Positions 24,951 through 32,850 of a stretch of 64,000 nt of DNA are shown one piece after another; position 1 is the first letter of the stretch, and each line of letters opens with the position of its first letter. The position numbers were made by a program, and so were the translations under genes. The notes beneath the pieces were generated by a model. It did not search any database. It was not told where the DNA came from and saw only the letters and a program-made list of their open reading frames with translations. The stretch is from Pectinatus haikarae (GTDB taxonomy: Bacteria > Bacillota > Negativicutes > Selenomonadales > Selenomonadaceae): the NCBI RefSeq assembly GCF_030813505.1, contig NZ_JAUSUE010000004.1; one strand, 5' to 3'.

Positions 24951-26183
24951 ATAATTTCAACTACTGAATTAGAAGCTAATTTTGCAGAAATGAGAAAATT
25001 TTCTTTGCCGGGTGAAGGTGTAACACGGATAGCTTTTTCTGACGAGGACTGGCAGGCCAGAGCGTTCATAATAGACCTGATGAAGCAGGAAAAGCTTGCC
25101 GTACGTGTTGACGGATTTGGCAATATAATCGGCAGAAGAGAGGGCCTGAATGCGGCTGCTCCCGCAGTGGTCTGCGGTTCGCATATAGATAGTGTCCCGA
25201 ATGGCGGGAATTTTGACGGCGTGCTGGGGGTATTGGGAGCAATAGAGGCTGTGAAGCTGATGAATAAAAACGGCTTTAAAAATTATAACCCGTTGGAAAT
25301 CGTTGTTTTCATGTGCGAAGAATCAAGCCGTTTTGGCGTTGCCACCCTCGGCAGCAAAGCAATATGCGGCGGTCTGGGCATAAACGCTATGAAACAGCTC
25401 AAAGATGCTGAAGGCATATCTTTGTATGAAATATTGCGGGCACGCGGTCTTGATCCGGAAAATATGAAAAACACGCTTGTACTGAATAAAATAAAAGCTT
25501 GTCTTGAGATGCATATAGAGCAGGGAAAAGTTTTGGAATCAATGAAAAAATCTGTAGGTATAGTGACGGGAATTGCAGCACCAACACGGTTGAAATTGAA
25601 GCTCACAGGCAAGGCTGACCATTCGGGAGCGACGCCCATGCATCTGCGCAATGATGCTTTGTGTGCCGCAGCAGAAATAATCCTGGAAGTGGAAAGAACG
25701 GCGGCAGCTTCTGTGCAGCCTGTCGTAGGAACGGTAGGTATCGTGAGGGCTTTTCCCAATGTTATGAACGTGATCCCCGGACAGGTGGAGCTTGGCATAG
25801 ATATACGCAGCATTTATACGGAGGCAAAAGATACTGCGGTAAGCCATATCAAAAAATATATAGAAAATACAGCAAAAAAAAGAAACATCAAAACAAAGCT
25901 TGAACTTCTCACCGATGAAAAACCGGTGAAGCTGGACAAGTCGGTAATCAATATAATTGAGGATTCCTGCAGAAAAAAAAATATTGAATGTCATTTGATG
26001 CCAAGCGGAGCCGGACATGATACGATGCATCTGGCGCAGTTTGCTCCGGCGGGAATGATTTTTGTGCCCTGCCGTGACGGAATCAGCCATAATCCGGCAG
26101 AGTGGACAGAAATGGCATATATAGAACAGGGAATAGAGATTTTGTATGCTTCGCTTTGCAGGCTGTCAGAGCCAGAAGATTGA
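24951..26183 (+). CDS. M20 N-carbamoyl-L-amino acid hydrolase / allantoate amidohydrolase family, apparent AUA start
   Basis: The product is a zinc hydrolase of the HyuC/AllC group that removes a carbamoyl or ureido group from an amino acid. Motifs are GVTRIAFSDEDWQAR, GSHIDSVPNGGNFDGVLGV, CEESSRFG, EMHIEQGKVLE and SGAGHDTMHLA. The first ATG is at 24990, but it has no ribosome site, and the usual N-terminal helix is encoded just upstream. Codons 24936-24989 contain no ATG, GTG, TTG or CTG. GGGAGG at 24938-24943 is ideally spaced for ATA at 24951 (or ATT at 24954). Length would be 410 residues, typical of the family. It follows the AbgA-like gene by 91 bases. Confidence 0.85.
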   Translation: MISTTELEANFAEMRKFSLPGEGVTRIAFSDEDWQARAFIIDLMKQEKLAVRVDGFGNIIGRREGLNAAAPAVVCGSHIDSVPNGGNFDGVLGVLGAIEAVKLMNKNGFKNYNPLEIVVFMCEESSRFGVATLGSKAICGGLGINAMKQLKDAEGISLYEILRARGLDPENMKNTLVLNKIKACLEMHIEQGKVLESMKKSVGIVTGIAAPTRLKLKLTGKADHSGATPMHLRNDALCAAAEIILEVERTAAASVQPVVGTVGIVRAFPNVMNVIPGQVELGIDIRSIYTEAKDTAVSHIKKYIENTAKKRNIKTKLELLTDEKPVKLDKSVINIIEDSCRKKNIECHLMPSGAGHDTMHLAQFAPAGMIFVPCRDGISHNPAEWTEMAYIEQGIEILYASLCRLSEPED

Positions 26184-26248
26184 AAACGGCAGATATTTTG
26201 GCATGTAAAATGGCAATAGCTGACGGAAGAATAATTATATGAAATTTA

Positions 26249-26277
26249 TTGACAAACAAATTGTAATTATTTATTAT
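26249..26277 (+). promoter_or_regulatory. Promoter of the dcuC-like gene
   Basis: TTGACA (26249-26254) and TATTAT (26272-26277) are 17 bases apart. Transcription would start near 26284, giving a leader of about 240 bases before the start codon. Confidence 0.65.
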
Positions 26278-26299
26278 ATAAAATACTGATATTATCATT

Positions 26300-26455
26300 A
26301 CTGATTGTTCTGCTATCATCTGCAGGCATAAAATGCCTGCCCTGACAGTGGAATCAGTTATATATTACTGCTGACTGAAAGCACGCTGATGTTGCGATAC
26401 TAAAGGCATATGCAATGACGCATATTGATCCGTGTCATTGCATATGCCTTTTTGT
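26300..26455 (+). promoter_or_regulatory. Structured leader with terminator before the dcuC-like gene (candidate riboswitch/attenuator)
   Basis: ACTGATT (26300-26306) pairs with AATCAGT (about 26352-26358), enclosing the perfect hairpin GCAGGCAT-AAA-ATGCCTGC (26322-26340). Then comes an 18-base-pair perfect stem (26402-26419 with 26434-26451) followed by T: a strong intrinsic terminator lying between the promoter and the gene. ATGCCT of the first hairpin can alternatively pair with AGGCAT in the terminator arm. I do not recognise it as a known riboswitch class. Confidence 0.6.
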
Positions 26456-26523
26456 GGAAGTGCTTGCTGTGCAGCACGTTTTTTATTTAGATGATGTTGT
26501 TGCTGGTGAAAGGGAGTGTGGGA

Positions 26524-27786
26524 ATGGCGGCGTTTATGTCTATCCTCGGAATTATTATTGTTATTGCCGTTGTGTATTTGATCGTCAAGGGATACGATGC
26601 CCGCATCGTATTGATCGGATCGGGAATTATTATGAGCGGTATAGGCGGTGTTCCCATGTCGGCGCTCGATGCGTTTGCTAAGAGCATGACTAATGCAGGG
26701 CTTATAGAGGCAGTCTGTTCAGTAATGGGGTTTGCCATGGCTGTACGCTTTACGGGATGTGACAAGCATTTGATAAATGCTATGGCGACAGTATTGAAAA
26801 ATTTCAGACCTCTTTTGATACCGGGAGTTGTTATCTGTACGTATTTAGTAAATATAGCACTGCCGAGTGCGGCAGGGACTGCGGCGGCAGCGGGAGCTAT
26901 TTTTGTTCCTCTGCTTATGGCTGGCGGTGTTAATCCTGCGATGGCAGCCGCAGCTGTGAAATGCGGTACCTATGGCAGCATGCTCAATCCGGGATTGGCG
27001 CACAACCCATTTGTAGCTAAAATTGCCGGGGTCGGAGTCATGGATGTTATAAGCTATCATTATAAGGCAAATCTGGCATCTTTAGCCGTGGCTACTATTA
27101 TTATCACAGTGATCGCACATGTAATGAAAGAAGATAAAGGATATGTATCCGAAAATTTGACTATTGACAGCTCATTCAAAGTAAATCCTCTTTTTGCAGT
27201 TATGCCTATAATACCAATCGTTATATTGATTCTTGGTGAAACACATGTTGTTCCTATTTTTAAAATGGGAGTTCCGCAGGCCATGATTATCGGCGCGATC
27301 CTGACCTTGATCGTAACACGCACAAAGCCGTCAGATTTAGGGCAGGCATTTTTTGATGGAATGGGCAAGGCATATGGTTCCATCATAGGAATAATTATTT
27401 CGGCAGGAGTTTTTGTAGCAGGGCTTACATCTATAGGCTTGGTCAAACTGTTCATTGATGAAATGCTTAATAATCCGGCCATTGTAAAAATATGTGCCGC
27501 AATTGGTCCGTTTATTCTGGCTATTCTGGTGGGGTCGGGTGATGCTGCTACCTTTGCATTCAATGAAGCCATCACGCCGCATGCAGCCGACTTTGGCATG
27601 ACACCGGTGCAGATGGGTAGTGCTGCAACTCTGGCTGGAACATTGGGACGCACAATGTCGCCTATAGCAGGTGCTACGATTATTGTAGCCGGTATAGCAG
27701 GTGTCAATCCGATAGAAATTGCCAAAAGAAATCTTTTGCCAATGCTTGGTGCCTTGATTATTGGCATGCTTATTTTATTTTTCTGA
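26524..27786 (+). CDS. DcuC-like C4-dicarboxylate/anion transporter
   Basis: The 420-residue membrane protein has about 12 hydrophobic segments and resembles the DcuC branch of anaerobic C4-dicarboxylate carriers: VNIALPSAAGTAAAAGAIFVP, NPGLAHNPFVA and SGDAATFAFNEAITPHA. DcuC proteins exchange succinate and related acids, but family members next to amidohydrolases may carry other carboxylates, such as acylated or carbamoylated amino acids. The ATG at 26524 follows GGGAG; in-frame starts from 26491 lack a site. It lies after two M20 hydrolase genes but has its own promoter and attenuator-like leader. Confidence 0.82.
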   Translation: MAAFMSILGIIIVIAVVYLIVKGYDARIVLIGSGIIMSGIGGVPMSALDAFAKSMTNAGLIEAVCSVMGFAMAVRFTGCDKHLINAMATVLKNFRPLLIPGVVICTYLVNIALPSAAGTAAAAGAIFVPLLMAGGVNPAMAAAAVKCGTYGSMLNPGLAHNPFVAKIAGVGVMDVISYHYKANLASLAVATIIITVIAHVMKEDKGYVSENLTIDSSFKVNPLFAVMPIIPIVILILGETHVVPIFKMGVPQAMIIGAILTLIVTRTKPSDLGQAFFDGMGKAYGSIIGIIISAGVFVAGLTSIGLVKLFIDEMLNNPAIVKICAAIGPFILAILVGSGDAATFAFNEAITPHAADFGMTPVQMGSAATLAGTLGRTMSPIAGATIIVAGIAGVNPIEIAKRNLLPMLGALIIGMLILFF

Positions 27787-27817
27787 GAAGCCGTGTGGTA
27801 TTTTTATAGCACTTTTA

Positions 27818-27846
27818 ACGCCTGTCCGTGCGGACAGGCGTTTTTC
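27818..27846 (+). terminator. Terminator after the dcuC-like gene
   Basis: AACGCCTGTCC pairs with GGACAGGCGTT around GTGC and is followed by TTT. It may also serve the converging glycosyltransferase gene. Confidence 0.88.
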
Positions 27847-27865
27847 CTTATATCAATATAATTTT

Positions 27866-28861
27866 TTATATATGCGATTCAGGCCGACGGTCATATTTTA
27901 GACTTTGCTCAGTATAAGAATAAAGTGTGAAGAAGGCATCCAGGAGAATTTTCATATGCAGCGCACCCTGTCCGAACTGCCGGGAAAAAATATTATCTCT
28001 TAGTAAAAGACGTTCATGAGGAGACATTTTATCGTAAAGAGGTGCTATGTAACATGTGATTGATGAAAAAAAGAAGTTGGTTTCTATTTGAGAAATCATT
28101 TTCTCAGTAAGACTCTTTTGCTTTTGGGTAAATTCATCTAAAAAAATGAAAAAATCATAAATAGAGCTGAATACGCCGGTTTCAACGGGTTTATGACTGA
28201 CAGAATCACAATGCTGATAATAATAATACAGAGATTTTTTTGTGCAGGTATATTTTTTTGCAAGAAACATGGCCTCAAAGGAGAAAAGCCAATCCTCACC
28301 ATAACAGGGAAGCCTGAAGGAAATATCATTTTTTTTGAGGAAGGAATGTTTGTAAATTTTATTCCAGATGACAAACTCAATAGTATTAAGCTTCTCTATG
28401 AACGCATTGCCGCCGCAATATATTCCGGCATCAGGTGCATACGAGCGCAAAAAAGCATCTGACGTAATTTTATCATAACCGCATACGGCAATGTCGGCAT
28501 TATCCTGCACAGCCATATTATAAAGTGTTTCCAAAAATTCTGTGGCGATAAAGTCGTCACTGTCAACAAAAGCAATAAATTCTCCTCTGGCATGGGACAG
28601 TCCTATATTGCGGCAGATGCCGGGTCCGCCGATACCTCTGTTATGATACAGGAATACATTATCGATGCCGTCATAATATTGCTTTACTATGTTTACGCTG
28701 CTGTCGTCGGAGTTATCATCTATGACAATTATTTCTATTTCCGGCAGACTCTGCACAATGATGCTGTCAATTGTTCTTAATATATATTTTTCTGCGTTTT
28801 TCATAGCGATAATAACAGATATTTTAACGGGAAAATTATCTTTTGATTCATTAGAAAACAT
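27866..28861 (-). CDS. Family 2 glycosyltransferase
   Basis: The 331-residue product has a GT-A fold: ISVIIAMKNAEKYILRTIDSI at the start, IEIIVIDDNSDDSS, the nucleotide-sugar DXD-type motif FVDSDDF near residue 95, then ICRNIGLSHARGEF. Such enzymes transfer a sugar to a polysaccharide or lipid acceptor. AAAGGAG is correctly spaced for the ATG at 28861; longer in-frame starts up to 28936 lack a site. It stands alone, with no cell-wall or capsule genes beside it, so the acceptor cannot be guessed. Confidence 0.88.
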   Translation of the reverse strand: MFSNESKDNFPVKISVIIAMKNAEKYILRTIDSIIVQSLPEIEIIVIDDNSDDSSVNIVKQYYDGIDNVFLYHNRGIGGPGICRNIGLSHARGEFIAFVDSDDFIATEFLETLYNMAVQDNADIAVCGYDKITSDAFLRSYAPDAGIYCGGNAFIEKLNTIEFVIWNKIYKHSFLKKNDISFRLPCYGEDWLFSFEAMFLAKKYTCTKKSLYYYYQHCDSVSHKPVETGVFSSIYDFFIFLDEFTQKQKSLTEKMISQIETNFFFSSITCYIAPLYDKMSPHERLLLRDNIFSRQFGQGALHMKILLDAFFTLYSYTEQSLKYDRRPESHI

Positions 28862-28964
28862 CTTCATACTCCTTTGCCAGACCAATAAATGGAGACTTAG
28901 CCGCTCTTTACTCACCGCTTGCAGAAGCGGGAACATTAGAGCAGGTTAGTCATCGGATAAAATA

Positions 28965-28993
28965 TTGACCGGTAACCTTATTTTAATTATACT
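28965..28993 (+). promoter_or_regulatory. Promoter of the repeat-containing secreted protein gene
   Basis: TTGACC (28965-28970) and TATACT (28988-28993) are 17 bases apart, 35 bases before the start codon at 29029. Confidence 0.6.
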
Positions 28994-29028
28994 GATTTTA
29001 GAAATGAAATTATACGGAGGCAGATAAA

Positions 29029-29661
29029 ATGAAAATAAGGATCATATTGGCGGTAGTATTTTTGGCAGCGGCAGCTCTGCTGACAGGAATGAAGAGTATT
29101 CCCACCGACACGGAATTTTCCTGCAATGGACTGAAGCTGGGAGATTCTTATACGGCAATGGAGAATTCTTTCGGCAAGCCGTGGTACAGTGAAAACAGGC
29201 GTGTTTACGGCAGATCGGTTGACTATTATGTATATCATGATAAAACGGTGATCGGTATAGCAAAAAAGACTGGAGAAGTTGTAGATATAACAGTATCCAA
29301 CAGAAAATATTTTTTGCCGCAGGGAGTGAAAATCGGTGCCACGCCCTACAAAATGCAGTCTGTTTTCGGCAAGGGCGAAAAGGAATTTGTAGACGGGAAA
29401 ATTTATTTTGTCTATAATGCTCAGTCGGTACCGCAGCAGCGTCTGCTGCTGCAATTGGATTCTATGGAAGATTTCCTGGTCGGTGTGCGGCTGACAACAC
29501 TGCCTCTTGACGACGAGGAAGCTGATGCAGCTATGTACGACGATGATGTGGATAAGATAGATGAATTGAATAATGGCGATATCGATACGAGTGCGGTTAC
29601 TTCTGCTAAAAAGCAGGATGCCGCTGCGAAAATCAGAATTAATTATGAAAAATCATGGTAA
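29029..29661 (+). CDS. Secreted protein with an internal duplicated motif, function unknown
   Basis: The 210-residue product has an N-terminal hydrophobic segment (IILAVVFLAAAALLTG) that looks like a signal peptide or anchor. It carries two related segments: LKLGDSYTAMENSFGKPW near residue 36 and VKIGATPYKMQSVFGKGE near residue 98. This G-x-T/S-...-FGKP pattern resembles repeats in SmpA/BLIP-type periplasmic domains. The C-terminal third is acidic (DDEEADAAMYDDDVDK). GGAGG precedes the ATG, and the gene has its own promoter. I do not recognise a named family. Confidence 0.75.
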   Translation: MKIRIILAVVFLAAAALLTGMKSIPTDTEFSCNGLKLGDSYTAMENSFGKPWYSENRRVYGRSVDYYVYHDKTVIGIAKKTGEVVDITVSNRKYFLPQGVKIGATPYKMQSVFGKGEKEFVDGKIYFVYNAQSVPQQRLLLQLDSMEDFLVGVRLTTLPLDDEEADAAMYDDDVDKIDELNNGDIDTSAVTSAKKQDAAAKIRINYEKSW

Positions 29662-29694
29662 TATCAATTAGGAGCGGATTTTACTAAAACGAAA

Positions 29695-30618
29695 TTATCG
29701 TATAAAATAATCTTTAGCGTTTTTTATATCAATATTCATTTGTGTGAGCAGGGTGTCAATCGATGAAAATTTTTCTTCATCACGCAATTTTTTTAAAAAA
29801 TGTATCTGGATATGCTCGCCGTAGATATCCTTGTTGAAATCAAAAATATTTACTTCGACACGCCTTGAATGGATATTGAATGTAGGGTTGTCTCCGACAT
29901 TGGCTATTCCTTCGTATTTTTCGTTATTTAGAGTTACCGTTACTATATATACGCCGTCAGGCGGCATGAGATATTTTTCGGAAACATAAACATTGGCGGT
30001 AGGAATGCCCAGCTGATGTCCGCGATTTTCTCCGTGTTCTATCTTTCCCGAGATAGTGAATGGATGCCCGAGAAGCTCATTGGCCAATTCGAGCTTGCCA
30101 TCGGTGAGCGCATGGCGAACACGGGAGCTGCTGATGATCTTGTTGTGCATATAAGCTGCCTGCGGGATTTCCGCAATGAAACCGTATGCAGCGGCCATGT
30201 CATCAAGAAATTGAGGAGTTCCTTCACCCTTGTAGCCAAAGGTGCAATTCGGACCGACCACAATGTATTTGGGTGCAAGATTGTCCTTCAGAAGCTTCAG
30301 AAAATCAGCAGGAGATATGTTGGCGAGCTTTTCAGTAAAAGGAATGTTCATGAGGATATCAATGCCGAGTGCTTTCAGATCGTGTTCTTTTTCTGTATTG
30401 TCGCTTATTTTCTTCGGGGCTCTTTGGGGAGCAATAATCTCCAGCGGATGATTGGAAAAGGTAAAGACGATGCTTTTTCCCTTTATTTTTTTTGCAAGCT
30501 CGGTGGCTCTTTTTATTATTTTTTGGTGTCCTATATGTACACCGTCAAAGGTGCCGAGGACAACGACATTATTTTGGTATTTTTCGGCGATATTGGCAAT
30601 ATGTGAATAAACCAGCAT
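29695..30618 (-). CDS. ribF: Bifunctional riboflavin kinase / FAD synthetase
   Basis: The enzyme makes FMN and then FAD from riboflavin. The 307-residue product has an N-terminal FAD-synthetase domain with VVLGTFDGVHIGHQKII (nucleotidyltransferase HxGH) and ISSSRVRHAL. The C-terminal flavokinase domain has ENRGHQLGIPTANV and GIANVGDNPTF. It stands on the minus strand between two plus-strand genes. No FMN riboswitch is present in the 95-base gap before cobU. Confidence 0.95.
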   Translation of the reverse strand: MLVYSHIANIAEKYQNNVVVLGTFDGVHIGHQKIIKRATELAKKIKGKSIVFTFSNHPLEIIAPQRAPKKISDNTEKEHDLKALGIDILMNIPFTEKLANISPADFLKLLKDNLAPKYIVVGPNCTFGYKGEGTPQFLDDMAAAYGFIAEIPQAAYMHNKIISSSRVRHALTDGKLELANELLGHPFTISGKIEHGENRGHQLGIPTANVYVSEKYLMPPDGVYIVTVTLNNEKYEGIANVGDNPTFNIHSRRVEVNIFDFNKDIYGEHIQIHFLKKLRDEEKFSSIDTLLTQMNIDIKNAKDYFIR

Positions 30619-30713
30619 TATTATTACTCCTAACCAAACGAAATCGGATTAAATCGTATTTACTGTATCATAAATTTGATAAAAGGTAAACAGCCAAATT
30701 ATTGGAGGTATTT

Positions 30714-31256
30714 ATGGGCAAAATAATTTTAGTAACGGGAGGAGCACGTTCGGGGAAAAGCAGTTTTGCCGAAACATATGTGCAGAAACATGGAAAAAAA
30801 ACGGCTTATATAGCGACAGCGCAAATTTTGGATGAGGAAATGAAACAGCGCGTGCTATTGCACAGGAAGCACAGAGAGACGGCGGACTGGCATACACTGG
30901 AAGCTCCTTTCGATGCAGAGCTGGCTATTGATGATTGTTCAGCATATGATGCTGTTTTATTTGATTGTTTGACTGTTTATATGAGCAACCTCATCTGCAT
31001 GCCGCAGATGGAGAAAAAGAAAGCGGCACAGAGGCAGAAAATTATTTTTGGCGCGATAGAAAAATTGATCTGTGCCGCAAAAAAACATGCGGGTTCTATC
31101 GTTTTCGTGACAAATGAGGTCGGCTCCGGAATAGTGCCGGAAAATGCATTGGCCCGCCAATATCGGGATATTGCGGGTTTTTGTAATCAATATGCAGCTG
31201 AAAAGGCTGATGAAGTATATTTTGTTGTTTCGGGGATACCCGTAAAAATAAAATAA
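30714..31256 (+). CDS. cobU: Adenosylcobinamide kinase / guanylyltransferase
   Basis: CobU phosphorylates adenosylcobinamide and converts it to adenosylcobinamide-GDP, the first step of nucleotide-loop assembly in B12 synthesis. The 180-residue product begins KIILVTGGARSGKSSFAE (P-loop); RKHRE near residue 47 probably holds the guanylylated histidine. It also has LFDCLTVYMSNL and VTNEVGSGIVPE. The ATG at 30714 follows GGAGG; a TTG at 30702 is less likely. cobS and cobC follow, forming a loop-assembly operon that would supply the B12-dependent reductase encoded 8 kb away. Confidence 0.95.
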   Translation: MGKIILVTGGARSGKSSFAETYVQKHGKKTAYIATAQILDEEMKQRVLLHRKHRETADWHTLEAPFDAELAIDDCSAYDAVLFDCLTVYMSNLICMPQMEKKKAAQRQKIIFGAIEKLICAAKKHAGSIVFVTNEVGSGIVPENALARQYRDIAGFCNQYAAEKADEVYFVVSGIPVKIK

Positions 31257-31320
31257 ACGCTTTTTATTTTCGGCATTATTTATGAGAAATAATATTATTT
31301 GGGAAGGTGTGTAGCACATA

Positions 31321-32106
31321 TTGAATTCGTTTTTTACAGGGCTGCTTTTTTTAACACGCCTGCCCATAAAGTATGACGCCGAATGGACGCCGGCGGCACG
31401 CGGCAGGAGTGTAAAGTATTTTGCGCTGATCGGCGCTGTTTTGGGGATCATAAATGTTTTTGCGGCATTTTTCCTTCTGCTGGTACTGCCTGTGTTTAAT
31501 CTGAGTATACCTCCTCTGGCAGGAGCTTTTTTGCTCCTGCTGGTGAATATAGCTTCTACCGGTGCACTTCATTGTGACGGATACACGGACACGATGGACG
31601 GTTTACTTTCAGGACGCGAGAAAAGCAGGATGCTGGAAATTATGAAGGACAGTCATGTCGGAGCACATGGTGTTACATCATTGATCATGCTGCTGTTAGG
31701 AAAATATTCTGTCATCGTGTCTATCTATCCTTCGGCAGGTGCATCAGTCACAGAATTTTACACATTAGGCAGTGCATTGTTCCTGATGCCTGTGATCGCG
31801 CGGTTATCCATGGTGCTGGGAATTACATTGTTTCCTTACGCCCGCAGAGAAGGGTTGGGTAAAGCTTTTGCTGATTATGCAGGTAAAAAATCTCTCTTTT
31901 GGGTTTTTATTACTGTGCTGGTATTCTTGCCGGCGGCTTACGCAAATATGTATCACGCTGCCGCAGCGCTCCTTGGGGTAATCGTTTTTGCCCTTCTCTT
32001 CTGCAGACATGTCACAGCGAAGCTGGGCGGATTGACAGGTGATGTTTATGGAGCGGTCACGGAACTCAGCGAATTGTTAGTATTGTTGATTTTTGCGGTG
32101 CACTGA
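31321..32106 (+). CDS. cobS: Adenosylcobinamide-GDP ribazoletransferase (cobalamin synthase)
   Basis: CobS joins adenosylcobinamide-GDP with alpha-ribazole (or its phosphate) at the membrane. The 261-residue product starts FFTGLLFLTRLPI and has the conserved GALHCDGYTDTMDGLLSGR, then MKDSHVGAHG, in a mainly hydrophobic protein. The start is annotated as TTG at 31321, about 12 bases after GGAAGG; an ATA directly before it would have better spacing, so the true start is uncertain by one codon. It follows cobU by 64 bases. Confidence 0.94.
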   Translation: MNSFFTGLLFLTRLPIKYDAEWTPAARGRSVKYFALIGAVLGIINVFAAFFLLLVLPVFNLSIPPLAGAFLLLLVNIASTGALHCDGYTDTMDGLLSGREKSRMLEIMKDSHVGAHGVTSLIMLLLGKYSVIVSIYPSAGASVTEFYTLGSALFLMPVIARLSMVLGITLFPYARREGLGKAFADYAGKKSLFWVFITVLVFLPAAYANMYHAAAALLGVIVFALLFCRHVTAKLGGLTGDVYGAVTELSELLVLLIFAVH

Positions 32107-32164
32107 ACAGACAGTCGCTTTTATCTGGCTGATATAAAATTATACATAAGAGGGAAGATATTTT

Positions 32165-32785
32165 ATGCTCACAAAAATTGTACTTATCCGCCACGGCCAA
32201 ACATCATGGAACTTGGAGGGACGGTTTCAGGGACAATCCGATACTGATCTTATACCGGAAGGAATAAAACAGGCTCAGCTGCTGGCGGAGAAGTTTCCGC
32301 TGCAAAAAATAGATGCAGTATACTGCAGTGATCTTTCGCGTACAAAATGTACGGCAAAACCGATAGCAGAACGGTTTGGGCTGACGATGAAGCCCGTCAG
32401 CAAACTGCGGGAAATGAGCTTTGGCCAATGGGAAGGTATTCTATTTGAAGATATCAATAAAAAATGGCCGAATGCCATGAAGGATTTTTTTGATAATCCT
32501 CAGTCGGTATCCATACCTGAAGGTGAAAATTTTCAGCAGGTACAGGACAGGGCAATGCAGGCAATACGCGCAGCAATAAAAGAGAATTCCGGCGGCAGTC
32601 TGGCTATAGTGGCCCACGGCGCTGTGAACAGAGCGATCTTGGCTTATGCGGTGCATATACCGTTCGAATATGTCTGGTCAGTGGGCCAAAGCAATACGGC
32701 GTATAATATATTGTCTTATGATGATGAATTTGATAAGTTTTATGTTCAGACAATTAATAACACATCTCACCTGCTGAAGCAGTGA
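32165..32785 (+). CDS. cobC: Histidine phosphatase, probable alpha-ribazole phosphatase
   Basis: The 206-residue product belongs to the phosphoglycerate-mutase-like histidine phosphatases: LIRHGQTSWNLEGRFQGQSDTDL at the N-terminus holds the phospho-histidine, with the conserved glutamate in the MSFGQWEG region and AHGAVNRA in the second half. Its place directly after cobU and cobS identifies it as the phosphatase that removes the 5'-phosphate of ribazole in B12 assembly. On sequence alone it could be a general sugar-phosphate phosphatase. GAGGGAAG precedes the ATG. Confidence 0.85.
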   Translation: MLTKIVLIRHGQTSWNLEGRFQGQSDTDLIPEGIKQAQLLAEKFPLQKIDAVYCSDLSRTKCTAKPIAERFGLTMKPVSKLREMSFGQWEGILFEDINKKWPNAMKDFFDNPQSVSIPEGENFQQVQDRAMQAIRAAIKENSGGSLAIVAHGAVNRAILAYAVHIPFEYVWSVGQSNTAYNILSYDDEFDKFYVQTINNTSHLLKQ

Positions 32786-32850
32786 TATATTATCAGCAGA
32801 TTTGCACAGGCATAGTTTATTGGTTTTTTGAAAGAGGCATCAGGTGATTT

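Noticed and set aside
30619..30713. Possible FMN or cobalamin riboswitch between ribF and cobU
   Set aside because: The 95-base gap is too short for either aptamer and lacks their conserved boxes.
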